This document shows positions 30,070 to 39,016 of a DNA stretch of 64,000 nucleotides, piece after piece. This DNA is from Pseudothermotoga thermarum DSM 5069. GTDB taxonomy: Bacteria > Thermotogota > Thermotogae > Thermotogales > DSM-5069. Numbering within the stretch: position 1 is the first letter of the stretch; every line of letters begins with the position of its first letter. Under the pieces are notes generated by a model that was not told where the DNA came from, searched no databases, and saw nothing but the letters and a program-made list of their open reading frames with translations. The stretch lies in the NCBI RefSeq assembly GCF_000217815.1, contig NC_015707.1:1662014-1726013 (forward strand), read 5' to 3'. Position numbers and translations under genes: made by a program.

Positions 30070-30666
30070 TCACAAGAAAAACCTTGCAAGGACTGTTAAA
30101 ACGTAATCCAGCCAAGACTCTTGGCCAGGTTTTTGGCTGAAGACCAGCCGACCGTTTATCCATATTTGACTATCCGCAAGCTTGGAAGCTTCAATTGTGT
30201 TGTTCGCATCTATGTCTTCGTATCTAGCAGTTCCACGAATTATGATTTCGCTCAGCTGATCTTGAACCTTTATTTTCTTGCTTCCCTCAAAAACCAGCTT
30301 GTTGTCCTGTACATCCACAACTGTTGCTGATATGGTGAAACTAACGTTGTTGCTGAGTTTTGCAGAATGCTTTTGCATTGTGTTGGGGTTGATCGGTATA
30401 AACTGTGAGAGATCAAATTGGGTTATTCCTTTAACAGCACCCGTGATAAAGTTGACAAGAGCTTTTGCAAGTGAATCGTACTCGCTTGCGGAGTTGAAGG
30501 TGGGAGTTTCTCTTACGATAATTGTTACTATGTCACCAATTTTGCGGGCTTTTTTGTCCGCAAAGATGTTTTTGAACGCGCTGTTGTTTGAACTGTTCCA
30601 AAGCGATGTGGCATTCAGTACTCCAATCAGAAATATTGTTAGCGTTAGAATCAGAATTTTTCTCAT
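30070..30666 (-). CDS. flgH: Flagellar L-ring protein FlgH
   Basis: A protein of 198 aa with a signal peptide (MRKILILTLTIFLIGVLNA) and FlgH motifs SLWNSSNNSAFKNIFADKKA, IGDIVTIIVRETP and NNKLVFEGSKKIKV-like strands. No lipobox cysteine is seen after the signal peptide, unlike the proteobacterial lipoprotein form. It implies a ring in the outer toga layer. Four bases separate it from flgA. Confidence 0.94.
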   Translation of the reverse strand: MRKILILTLTIFLIGVLNATSLWNSSNNSAFKNIFADKKARKIGDIVTIIVRETPTFNSASEYDSLAKALVNFITGAVKGITQFDLSQFIPINPNTMQKHSAKLSNNVSFTISATVVDVQDNKLVFEGSKKIKVQDQLSEIIIRGTARYEDIDANNTIEASKLADSQIWINGRLVFSQKPGQESWLDYVLTVLARFFL

Positions 30667-30670
30667 CTTC

Positions 30671-31345
30671 TCAGCTCCCTGAAACGTAGATTTTATAGTC
30701 AGTTCCCAAGATTCCTTGGATCAAAAATCCCGTCGATAAGTTTCTGGCTCTCACAACGTCTCCAAAGTAAGCATCGTGCATGAGTCTGACCAAAGCCGTG
30801 ACGATTAGACCATCGAGTTGAACTACAGCTGTTAATATTTCCCCAGCTTTGACGTCCGGCGGTTGAACAACGTAGAAAAGATCGATTGGTTCATCTTCTC
30901 GAAACATTTTTCTGCTTACTTTTCCCACCACGTCTTCCATTTTCTCCGCAAAATTTCCTCTTTTTCCAAAGACGTTTAACTCAACTATTTTTACATCCTC
31001 AGGTTGAATTACTTGTCCGCTTTTTATTATTCTTCTTGCAACCACCACTTTCCTGTAATCGACTACTTTCAAATTGACCCGGCAATATCCCAAGATTTTG
31101 CCGTTATTCAAAAGTTTTAGAAGTATTCTTACATCATCCCTGTTGACAAAGTGCGAAAGTATCTCAAAGTCGTCCACGTTTTCGAGGTTGGTATTTATAT
31201 CGAAGGAAAGAATTTTTATCGAGTTTCCAAAGTTGGAAACAAGATAATCTTCGACAGCTTTTTTAATGGAATCTTCTATTTGGGAGGAAAAGGCTACACA
31301 GAAAATAAAAATGAGAAGGGCGAGCAAACTCGACCTTCTCATCAT
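30671..31345 (-). CDS. flgA: Flagellar P-ring assembly chaperone FlgA
   Basis: A protein of 224 aa with a signal peptide (SSLLALLIFIFCVAFS) and a C-terminal SAF domain (VVARRIIKSGQVIQPEDVKI, then FREDEPIDLFYVVQPPDVKA and GEILTAVVQLDGLIVTALVR). FlgA helps FlgI assemble. It lies between flgG and flgH in the leftward flagellar run. Confidence 0.93.
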   Translation of the reverse strand: MMRRSSLLALLIFIFCVAFSSQIEDSIKKAVEDYLVSNFGNSIKILSFDINTNLENVDDFEILSHFVNRDDVRILLKLLNNGKILGYCRVNLKVVDYRKVVVARRIIKSGQVIQPEDVKIVELNVFGKRGNFAEKMEDVVGKVSRKMFREDEPIDLFYVVQPPDVKAGEILTAVVQLDGLIVTALVRLMHDAYFGDVVRARNLSTGFLIQGILGTDYKIYVSGS

Positions 31346-31363
31346 CGTTCACCTACTTTAGAA

Positions 31364-32149
31364 TTATCTCTTCAGCGTGCTTACTGTTCCAAGCATGTTG
31401 TCGGCAGTCTGAATTGTCCTTGCATTCAGTTCGTAAGCACGCTGAGCAATGATCATATCAACCATTTCTTTAACCACATCGACGTTTGATTTTTCAAGAT
31501 AACCTTGTTGTATGGCTCCAAATCCATCTTGGTTTGGTACACCTTCTATTGGAGCCCCTGAAGCGGTTGTTTCAACGAACAAGTTATCTCCAATTGCTTT
31601 CAAGCCAGCTGGGTTTACAAAGCGTACCAGGGTAATCGTCCCAAGGTTTTGAATCGTTCCATCCTGCATTTCAACTGAAAAGATACCATCTGGAGAAATG
31701 TTTATCGCCACCGCATCCTGTGGAACAACTATGTTTGGAACAAGGGCAAGACCATTTGCGGTGACAATTCTTCCTTCACTGTCTATCTTGAATGCGCCAT
31801 CACGGGTGTAGGCAATCCTTCCGTCTTGAAGCTGAATTTGGAAAAACCCATCTCCCATTATCGCAAGGTCCAAAGCGTTACCAGTGTGCTCGATGTTTCC
31901 TATGGTGAATATCCTTGTGGTGGCACTCAGCCTGGTTCCATGGCCGGTGTAAATTCCCGTCGGTATGGTTGAATCGACGGCTGTTGGAGCTCCTGCATTT
32001 TTGTAATACTGGTAGATCAGGTCTTGGAACTCCGCTCGAACTTTTTTATAACCGGTTGTATCAACGTTCGCCAAGTTGTTTGAAACTATATCCAATTTGT
32101 ACTGCTGAGCCCACATTCCCGTTGCCGCCGAATAAAGCGAAACCATCAT
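31364..32149 (-). CDS. flgG: Flagellar distal rod protein FlgG
   Basis: A protein of 261 aa. The N-terminal rod motif SLYSAATGMWAQQYKLDIVSNNLANVDT was read as two parts (helix, then SNNLANVDTTGYKK), and the C-terminal helix is EMVDMIIAQRAYELNARTIQ. The hook-basal-body core IMGDGFFQIQLQDGRIAYTR lies between. RBS aggaggcga overlaps the end of the spacer from flgF. It assembles the distal rod outside the membrane, exported by the flagellar type III system without a signal peptide. Confidence 0.96.
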   Translation of the reverse strand: MMVSLYSAATGMWAQQYKLDIVSNNLANVDTTGYKKVRAEFQDLIYQYYKNAGAPTAVDSTIPTGIYTGHGTRLSATTRIFTIGNIEHTGNALDLAIMGDGFFQIQLQDGRIAYTRDGAFKIDSEGRIVTANGLALVPNIVVPQDAVAINISPDGIFSVEMQDGTIQNLGTITLVRFVNPAGLKAIGDNLFVETTASGAPIEGVPNQDGFGAIQQGYLEKSNVDVVKEMVDMIIAQRAYELNARTIQTADNMLGTVSTLKR

Positions 32150-32162
32150 CTCAAATCGCCTC

Positions 32163-32912
32163 CTACCTCAACGTTCCCACCTGAGAGATTAATTTTGCAA
32201 CAAGTTCGTCTTGAACTATCACGGCTTTTTGGGCTATTTCAAAGTGTCTTTGCGCTTCAATGAGCGTAACCATTTCCCTCACAGCGTTGACATTTGATAA
32301 TTCGACATATCCTGGCAAAATCCTAAAATTTTCGGCGGCAAACGGTTCACCACTTTCTTGAGTCGGTTGAAAGAGAGTATAACCAAACTTCCTCAGATAT
32401 CTTACGTTTTCGAAGGAATAGACGGCGATTCTTGTTACTGGTTGGTTTAAAGAATTTCTAACATATCCTTGTTCATCGATTGAATAACCATTTTCAAACC
32501 TTATAGGTTGATTGTTGATATCAAGAACTCTAAGTCCATCGGCGTTGACAAGAAAACCTTCAGCATCCAATTTGAAATTGCCAGCCCTGGTGTAAAAAAT
32601 CTCTCCGTTTCTTTCAACCGCAAAAAATCCTTCCCCTTCTATCGCCAAGTCCAAGAGATTTCCGGTGTATTGAACAGTTCCTTGGGAAAAATCTGGGTAC
32701 ACGTGGTCCAAAACGGCACTATAAGCGAGTGTTCCTATCGGTTGTCTTTTGTTGGGAAGCACGTAAATTTCCCTTTCGTGATAGGCTCTAAAGGCCAACC
32801 TATCTTTTTTGTACCCTGCGCTTTCAACGTTTGCAAGGTTGTTTGATGCTGCATCGAGTTTGCTGATATCCAGTAGCATTCCCATTGCTGCCGTGTAGAT
32901 ACCTCTTATCAT
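32163..32912 (-). CDS. flgF: Flagellar proximal rod protein FlgF
   Basis: A protein of 249 aa with the rod N-terminal motif YTAAMGMLLDISKLDAASN followed by NLANVESAGYKKD, the core AIEGEGFFAVERNGEIFYTR and C-terminal VREMVTLIEAQRHFEIAQK. It is a FlgF/FlgG-like paralogue of the next gene and directly follows mreB (4 bases), an order also known from Firmicutes (mbl-flhO-flhP). Confidence 0.93.
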   Translation of the reverse strand: MIRGIYTAAMGMLLDISKLDAASNNLANVESAGYKKDRLAFRAYHEREIYVLPNKRQPIGTLAYSAVLDHVYPDFSQGTVQYTGNLLDLAIEGEGFFAVERNGEIFYTRAGNFKLDAEGFLVNADGLRVLDINNQPIRFENGYSIDEQGYVRNSLNQPVTRIAVYSFENVRYLRKFGYTLFQPTQESGEPFAAENFRILPGYVELSNVNAVREMVTLIEAQRHFEIAQKAVIVQDELVAKLISQVGTLR

Positions 32913-32916
32913 TTCA

Positions 32917-33927
32917 TCACCTCGTGTAAGAAACGGCTACCACCTTCAGCAAATTTTCATCATCCAAAAGAATTCCTGTTCCTCTTGCAACACAGGTCAA
33001 CGGATCTTCGGCTACCACAACTTTCACACCAAGCTCTTCTGCCATAAGTTTGTCCAGGCCCCTAAGCAATGCTCCTCCACCTGTTAAAATTATTCCGTTG
33101 TTTATTATGTCCGCCGCAAGCTCCGGCGGGGTTTTTTCAAGTACAGCTTTTATCCTTGCCAAAATGGTACCTACCAAAGGTTGCAATGTTTCCATAACGT
33201 CTTCGGACGTGATTTTATCGGTTCTTGGAAGTCCTGTTACGGCATCTCTTCCTTTGATTTCCATTTCATATGTTTCCATGTCTGGGTGTACTTTTCCTAT
33301 TTTTATCTTCACTTGTTCGGCGGTTGGCTCGCCTATGACAAGACCATATTTTTTTCTCACATAACGAACGATGGCTTCATCCATGGCATCTCCTGCGATT
33401 TTTATCGAATCCCCAACCACAACTCCTCCAAGACTTATCACCGCTATATCGGTTGTTCCTCCACCTATGTCCACAACCATGCTTCCCTCGGATTTGGTAA
33501 CATCGATTCCTGCACCTATTGCCGCAGCCAACGGTTCTGAGACGACGTGGACCCTCCTTGCTCCAGCGTTCAAAGCCGCTTCAAAAACCGCCCTTCTTTC
33601 AACGCTTGTTGCTTTGGTTGGTATTCCTATCACAAGTTCTGGTTTGAACAAGAACGATCCTTTGACGGTCCTTTTGATGAATTCTTTTATGACAGCTTCT
33701 ATGGTTTTGTAGTCAGCTATCACGCCATCTTTCATCGGCTTTATCGCTTTGTAGTACTCAGGGGTTTTACCTATCATTTTTTTGGCTTCTTCGCCTATGG
33801 CAACTATTTCACCAGTTTTTACGGCCACTGCAACGACCGATGGCTCAAAGATGACAATACCTTTACCCCTTTGATAAACGATGAAACTTGCTGTACCAAG
33901 ATCTATCCCTAAATCACCTTTTGGCAC
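32917..33927 (-). CDS. mreB: Rod-shape-determining actin-like protein MreB
   Basis: A protein of 336 aa of the actin fold. Phosphate 1 loop is GIDLGTASFIVY near the start, phosphate 2 is VVDIGGGTTDIAVISLGGVV, and the adenosine motif ILTGGGALLRGLDKLM is near the C-terminus. It forms filaments that guide wall synthesis. The start is GTG at 33927 with aaagggaggt 9 bases upstream. The 24 bases between the start and the tRNA-Arg CCA end hold only this RBS, so mreB must be transcribed through the tRNA. Confidence 0.97.
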   Translation of the reverse strand: MPKGDLGIDLGTASFIVYQRGKGIVIFEPSVVAVAVKTGEIVAIGEEAKKMIGKTPEYYKAIKPMKDGVIADYKTIEAVIKEFIKRTVKGSFLFKPELVIGIPTKATSVERRAVFEAALNAGARRVHVVSEPLAAAIGAGIDVTKSEGSMVVDIGGGTTDIAVISLGGVVVGDSIKIAGDAMDEAIVRYVRKKYGLVIGEPTAEQVKIKIGKVHPDMETYEMEIKGRDAVTGLPRTDKITSEDVMETLQPLVGTILARIKAVLEKTPPELAADIINNGIILTGGGALLRGLDKLMAEELGVKVVVAEDPLTCVARGTGILLDDENLLKVVAVSYTR

Positions 33928-33951
33928 CGCTGATACCTCCCTTTAAAGATT

Positions 33952-34028
33952 TGGTGTGCCTGGCGGGAATCGAACCCGCAACCTCCGGATCCGGAGTCCG
34001 GCGCTCTATCCTATTGAGCTACAGGCAC
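33952..34028 (-). tRNA. tRNA-Arg (anticodon CCG), CCA encoded
   Basis: On the minus strand: acceptor gtgcctg / caggcac, D-arm gctc / gagc, anticodon stem ccgga / tccgg with loop ctccgga (anticodon CCG, reads CGG), T-arm gcggg ttcgatt cccgc, discriminator A and encoded CCA (33952-33954). All arms pair perfectly. The 5' end overlaps the last codons and stop of the yqgF gene. Confidence 0.97.
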
Positions 34029-34657
34029 ACTAATTTTCCACCTTTTGAAAGAAAAGTTTTGAATTTATTGCAATCTCCTTCGACAACAATCATATCAAAA
34101 GGTGAGAGTTTTTCCAGTTCTTTCCAGCTTCTTTCGACAAAAAAACCTGCTTTGTGAAACAAATAAGCGTAGTACGGATCTGTCTGGAAAATTGTTGTGT
34201 TGTTACCAGCAGCATTAACATCGGAAATTTCCGCCAAAAGAATTTTACCTTGAAAAATTTTGATTGTTTCCAAAATATCCTCTGGCAACTTCTTGGCAGG
34301 TTTGATTTGATACAAAGTTATCTTCGAAGACGTAAATTCCTGAAAGAGCTGTACGGCAACAAGTTCGTCAACGTTTTCCTTTCCTTTGAACAGCTCGCTC
34401 GTCAACCTTTCGTCTATCATGTAAACCTTTTTATTCAGTTCTTTTTGAAGCCTTTCTGCAAATCCCACAACTTCAAAAGTCTGCAAGGAGTATCTTCCAC
34501 TCATCGAAAGTGGTAATCCAACGACAATGGCTTCAAGGTTGTATTTTGAAAGCTCTTCTTTTATTTTTTCAGGAGGTACTGTGAAAACCTTTGATGGAAT
34601 TCTTTCGCCGATTGCCACGCCACATCTTGCTTTTCCATAATCTATTGCTGCGATCAT
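34019..34657 (-). CDS. YqgF/RuvX-like RNase H-fold protein with C-terminal extension
   Basis: The start is ATG 34657, sharing one base with the recJ stop (TAATG). About residues 1-138 match YqgF/RuvX: MIAAIDYGKARCGVAIGE with the first catalytic Asp, IVVGLPLSMSGR, YMIDERLTSELF with Glu, and ENVDELVAVQLFQEF with Asp. YqgF processes pre-16S rRNA and was also proposed as a Holliday-junction resolvase. The protein is 212 aa; the last about 70 residues (LLAEISDVNAAGNNTTIFQT onward) are beyond the usual family length and unrecognised. The stop codon TAG is supplied by bases of the tRNA. Confidence 0.88.
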   Translation of the reverse strand: MIAAIDYGKARCGVAIGERIPSKVFTVPPEKIKEELSKYNLEAIVVGLPLSMSGRYSLQTFEVVGFAERLQKELNKKVYMIDERLTSELFKGKENVDELVAVQLFQEFTSSKITLYQIKPAKKLPEDILETIKIFQGKILLAEISDVNAAGNNTTIFQTDPYYAYLFHKAGFFVERSWKELEKLSPFDMIVVEGDCNKFKTFLSKGGKLVCL

Positions 34658-37602
34658 TAAATCACCACTTTTGGATTCATCAAAGCTTTGCAAATTCCCT
34701 TCGCTTTTTGAAGAAGGTACCACTTTGTCACGCTTTCAAAGTAAGCTGTGTCGAGTTGTCCCTCTGCCATTCTAAGAGAGTGCTTTGAAAGATCTACTTT
34801 GCTTAAATCTATTTTTCCATCCTTTACAACCGCTCCAAGCTCTTTCATCACGGATATCAAAACCTTTCCGTAAGCAGAATTCTTCAAAAAGTTGTTTTCA
34901 ACAAGTGTTTCGATGAATTTATTTTCATCTATTTCTTCGTTTTTGAACATTTTCAAAATTTGTCCAATGTATTCTTTCGTTGGGAAAAGTTCTTTCAATT
35001 CTTGTTCTCTGATCTCCACATCTTTCAGATCAAAACAAAGATCCACTATTTGACTTGATCCGTCGAAAGAAAGACTGTCCATGATTTCAAAAAGGCTGAG
35101 TGGAACATCTCCAATTGCTATTTCAGCGTCCTGCCAAAGCATGGCAGGTATCCCATCGGTGTTGGTCACACACAAAAGCTTTTTGAATTTTCTTTTCTTT
35201 ATTTGATTCAACACCAAGGCTTTCTGTTGCGGCTTTAAGTTGTGCGTGTAAACAATCAGATCTGAGGCTTTCCAAACGTGGGATACTTTTTTGTAAAAAT
35301 CGGCTAGTTTTGATTTCGATGAAAACAGAAAGCAACAGGCTTCATCCAAAACTGTTTCCAAAGAAGGAACTTCAACCAGTCCAAAGGTCGGCTTAATGAT
35401 CCTTTGATAAGTCAGATAAAATCCCAAATCCACTGCAAAATCGTACAAATCCTCGGAAAATTTTACACTCACGGCGGCAAACTTGGTTGGGTTGTCCTTT
35501 ACCAACTGCAAGAATTTTGAAACGTACTGGTTTTTTGAAAAAGTCTTGAAAAGTGCAAGTTCGTTTACAATCACCAAATCGTACATTTGAAGAAACTTTT
35601 CAAACTGTTCGACAAAATACACAACAGTTGAAAATCCCATTCTTTGCGACGGTACTTTGTTCAAAGAGTTGAGAAAATCCAAGGTGCTATCGACATACCT
35701 CAGAAGGCTTTGGTAAGTTTGCAAAGCGATAATGTTGTTCGGCGAAACGATCATGATTTTTCTTTTATCGTTTTCGGCGAGCCATTTGTATATGAAATTT
35801 CTCGTTCTTATGTCCACTGCAAAAAATTCGCGACCTTTTAAGTTTGCAAGAATCTCTTCAAGCTGCAACCATTTGTGGCTGATCGATGGCCTTTTATTCT
35901 GTTTTGTCAAACCGCTTTCTTGTAAGTCAAGGACAAGGTCCAAAACGTTCAAGGACAATTGTTCCCCGTTTTTCTTTATCGTGAAAACCAAGTCGCCTTT
36001 TAAAGATCCATTCAAATGGGATTTTTCAAAAAGATGTCCAAGACCAAATCCTAAAGCTTCAAATTTTTTAACACCGTCAGTCACGAAAAACTTTGCGTTG
36101 GATTCGCCTTGACCAAAGGTTTTTGGGTTTTCAATGACTGCATTTTTCAAGATAAAAACTGGTTCTGGATTACCATTTCCAAACGGTTCAAGTATCTTAA
36201 GTTGCTCAACCAAATTTTGATCGATTTGACTCAAATCAACCTCACAGTCTATTTCAATTGTGTCAGAACTTTCCGCAATCGGTATTTGATAATCTTTCAA
36301 GCTTTCGATGAAAGAATCTAAAATGCTCAAATCTATCGTGAACCCAACGGCAAAAGGATGACCTCCAAATTCTTTGAAGTAGCTTGAGAAAGGTTGAAGA
36401 ATTTCGATCAAGTTTATATTTTCAGGGCTTCTGGCTGAACCACGTGCCTCATCTTCTCCAACCGAAATTACAAGCACAGGTTTTCCGTATCTTTGACAGA
36501 GTTTGGTTGCAACTATGCCAAGTACTCCAACGTGCCAGTTTTCACCACAAACTGCTATGATCGAGTTTTTGTGAAGCTCAAGCTCTTCTATTTGTTCAAC
36601 TGCCATGGAGTAAATTTCACTTTCGATTTCTTGTCGAGCTGTGTTGTACTCGAACAAAAGATTAACCAAGTCCATCGCGGTTTGTCTATCTTTGACAGCC
36701 AAAAGTCTATAGGCATCTTCGGCATAATCAAGCCTGCCGGCGGCGTTCAACTTTGGTGCAACTCGATAACCTATATCCCTCGAATCAGGTTCATCTATAC
36801 CAAGGCGGAACAAAAGCACATCAAGTCCTGGTCTTTTTGTTTTTTTCATCATTTCAAGGCCTTTTTTGACTATAAATCTATTTTCATCGATTAGTTTTAC
36901 CATATCAGCCACAGTTCCAAGTGCAACAAGATCAAGGTATTCGAATACATATTCAAGCGGTAAGCCAAGCCTTTCTGCAAGGGCACAAACTAATTTGAAG
37001 GCAACGCCGGTTCCAGCCAGATCTTTGAAGGGATAAGGATCGTTTGGTCTTTTTGGATTTATTATGGCTTCAGCGGCTGGTAAAACTGGTCCTACCTCGT
37101 GATGATCAGTTATGATAACTTTGCATCCAAGCGAGTTTGCCAAATTAACTGATTCAACGGCGGTTATACCGCAGTCAACGGTGATTATCAACCTTCCACC
37201 GCTTTGCACAAACTGCTTTACCACTTCCGGCTGTACCCCGTATCCTTCGTCCAAACGCTTTGGTATGTAGTGAAAGGCAAGCCAACCATTCGAAAGCAAA
37301 AATTCCTCAAGTACTGCAGTACCGGTTATGCCATCCACATCGTAGTCGCCATAAACAAGTACGGGAAATTTTTGCTCCCTTGCATGGAGCAAAAGTTCGC
37401 ACGCTTTGTCCATGTCCAACAGCAAGTTTGGATCATGAAGATCTTGCTTGGTTGGATTCAAAAAACGTATGACTTGCTCATGATCGGTTAGGCCTCGGTT
37501 TATCAAAAGCTTTGCGAGAAATTCACTTATACCAAGCTGCTGCGATAAAAGATCAACTTGCTCCTGAGGAACGTGCTTTACTATCCACCTCACAATCTCC
37601 AA
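34657..37602 (-). CDS. recJ: RecJ single-strand-specific exonuclease, long form
   Basis: RecJ degrades single-stranded DNA 5' to 3' in repair. The DHH-family core occupies about residues 50-560: VYGDYDVDGITG, ITVDCGI, VIITDHHEVG, and the DHHA1 part with GGHPFAVGFTID. The protein is 981 aa, far longer than the usual 570-790. The C-terminal about 400 residues include a helicase-like pattern (KIMIVSPNNIIALQTYQSLL, then YDLVIVNELALF). This resembles a degenerate motif Ia and DExx box and may correspond to the ssDNA-exonuclease C-terminal domain of Firmicutes RecJ. No intact Walker A is seen there. Confidence 0.93.
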   Translation of the reverse strand: MEIVRWIVKHVPQEQVDLLSQQLGISEFLAKLLINRGLTDHEQVIRFLNPTKQDLHDPNLLLDMDKACELLLHAREQKFPVLVYGDYDVDGITGTAVLEEFLLSNGWLAFHYIPKRLDEGYGVQPEVVKQFVQSGGRLIITVDCGITAVESVNLANSLGCKVIITDHHEVGPVLPAAEAIINPKRPNDPYPFKDLAGTGVAFKLVCALAERLGLPLEYVFEYLDLVALGTVADMVKLIDENRFIVKKGLEMMKKTKRPGLDVLLFRLGIDEPDSRDIGYRVAPKLNAAGRLDYAEDAYRLLAVKDRQTAMDLVNLLFEYNTARQEIESEIYSMAVEQIEELELHKNSIIAVCGENWHVGVLGIVATKLCQRYGKPVLVISVGEDEARGSARSPENINLIEILQPFSSYFKEFGGHPFAVGFTIDLSILDSFIESLKDYQIPIAESSDTIEIDCEVDLSQIDQNLVEQLKILEPFGNGNPEPVFILKNAVIENPKTFGQGESNAKFFVTDGVKKFEALGFGLGHLFEKSHLNGSLKGDLVFTIKKNGEQLSLNVLDLVLDLQESGLTKQNKRPSISHKWLQLEEILANLKGREFFAVDIRTRNFIYKWLAENDKRKIMIVSPNNIIALQTYQSLLRYVDSTLDFLNSLNKVPSQRMGFSTVVYFVEQFEKFLQMYDLVIVNELALFKTFSKNQYVSKFLQLVKDNPTKFAAVSVKFSEDLYDFAVDLGFYLTYQRIIKPTFGLVEVPSLETVLDEACCFLFSSKSKLADFYKKVSHVWKASDLIVYTHNLKPQQKALVLNQIKKRKFKKLLCVTNTDGIPAMLWQDAEIAIGDVPLSLFEIMDSLSFDGSSQIVDLCFDLKDVEIREQELKELFPTKEYIGQILKMFKNEEIDENKFIETLVENNFLKNSAYGKVLISVMKELGAVVKDGKIDLSKVDLSKHSLRMAEGQLDTAYFESVTKWYLLQKAKGICKALMNPKVVI

Positions 37603-37710
37603 CTGCCTTTTTCAGATTTCCCTTATATTAAATCACAAATTTTTCATCAGTTGAAGTGTAACAAAGTTTTGGAAAAATATATGTGAAAGCAAAAATCAGG
37701 AGGTGAAAAG

Positions 37711-38985
37711 ATGACTTTGGACGAGCTTGTTGAAAAAGTTGTTACAATCAAAAAACAAAGAATGCTTTTGTTGATAATATCCATCGCTTGGATGTTCGAT
37801 GCTGCTGGAGTTATGGTGATGTCTTTCACACTTCCTTCGATGCTTCAAGAATGGAAATTAACCCCGCAGCAAGGCGCAAGTCTTTCAAGCGCAACGTTTA
37901 TAGGTATGCTTATCGGAGCATTGTCGGTGGGATTTCTGGCAGATTTGTTTGGAAGAAAGATCTCAAACGTTGTGTACCTTCTGTTCACGATTGGTTTTAC
38001 AACCTTGTCGGGATTTTCAAATTCGCCTTCGCAATACTTTTTCTTCAGAGTTCTTGCTGGAATAGGATATGGTGGTCTTATGCCTTCGGTCAACGCATAT
38101 CTTTCTGAATTCACAGGAAAACAGATTCGTGGGAAATATTTGGTGATTTTGGAAGCAAGTTGGGCGGTTGGAAGCATATTGATAGGTTTGTTCAGCGTCT
38201 TGACCTTGCAAAGTCTTGGTTGGAGATGGAGTTATTGGATTTTCGCGGTTGGTTTTGCGTTACTTCCAATCTTTCTTGTGATTTCAGAATCTCCAAAGTT
38301 TGCTTTTTTGAAGAAAGGTAAAGAAGGTTTGGAAAAGGTTTTGAAAGTGAAAATAGACCAACAGATAACTGTTCCAAAAACTACAAAAAGTCCAGTTATA
38401 TCAGTTCTTTCAAAGGATTACTTAAAGATAACCTTGGTGATATGGACCGCTTGGTTTGTGGTGAGCTTTGTTTATTATACACTGTTCACTTGGGCACCTA
38501 AGATCTTTGCACAACAAGGAATTGAGGCTACAAAATCGCTTTGGTACACCTTTTTCATGATGGTCGCACAACTTCCTGGTTATCTCTCTGCAGCTTATTT
38601 CATCGAAAGACTTGGAAGGAAAACTTCTTTGGCAATTTATTTCTTTGGAATGGGATTGAGTGCCATCCTTTGGGCATATGTAACTGGTACCATATCGCTT
38701 GTCGTGATCGCCTTGGTTCTTTCTTTCTTCACACTTGGTGTGTGGGGGCTTGTGTACGCCTACACTCCTGAATTGTATCCAACATCCATCAGAGGTTCTG
38801 GAAACGGTTTGGCTGGGGTCATAGCAAGAATAGCAGGAATATTGGCTCCACAGTACGGCGGATTCATGCTTCAAAGAAATGCTTCTTTGCTTCAAATTTT
38901 TTCGATTCTTGCGATTTTGCCAATCTTAGCTGGTGTTGTGGTGACGATCTTTGGGGTGGAAACAAAGGGAAAAGAAATTGGTTAA
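37711..38985 (+). CDS. MFS transporter (sugar-porter-like)
   Basis: A protein of 424 aa with 12 predicted membrane segments. The MFS signature GFLADLFGRKISNVVYL lies between segments 2 and 3, and a second copy of the motif is in YFIERLGRKTSLAIYF. YTPELYPTSIRGSGNG near the C-terminal half is typical of the SP/AAHS (sugar or aromatic acid) subfamilies. The substrate is not deducible. RBS aggaggtg precedes the ATG. It is convergent with the YjiH gene across a shared terminator. Confidence 0.9.
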   Translation: MTLDELVEKVVTIKKQRMLLLIISIAWMFDAAGVMVMSFTLPSMLQEWKLTPQQGASLSSATFIGMLIGALSVGFLADLFGRKISNVVYLLFTIGFTTLSGFSNSPSQYFFFRVLAGIGYGGLMPSVNAYLSEFTGKQIRGKYLVILEASWAVGSILIGLFSVLTLQSLGWRWSYWIFAVGFALLPIFLVISESPKFAFLKKGKEGLEKVLKVKIDQQITVPKTTKSPVISVLSKDYLKITLVIWTAWFVVSFVYYTLFTWAPKIFAQQGIEATKSLWYTFFMMVAQLPGYLSAAYFIERLGRKTSLAIYFFGMGLSAILWAYVTGTISLVVIALVLSFFTLGVWGLVYAYTPELYPTSIRGSGNGLAGVIARIAGILAPQYGGFMLQRNASLLQIFSILAILPILAGVVVTIFGVETKGKEIG

Positions 38986-38990
38986 AGTGA

Positions 38991-39016
38991 AAGGCAGCCT
39001 CGCGGCTGCCTTTTTC
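38991..39016. terminator. Bidirectional terminator between MFS and YjiH genes
   Basis: aaggcagcc / ggctgcctt around tcgc, followed by ttt on the + strand and A-rich DNA on the other side. Confidence 0.9.
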
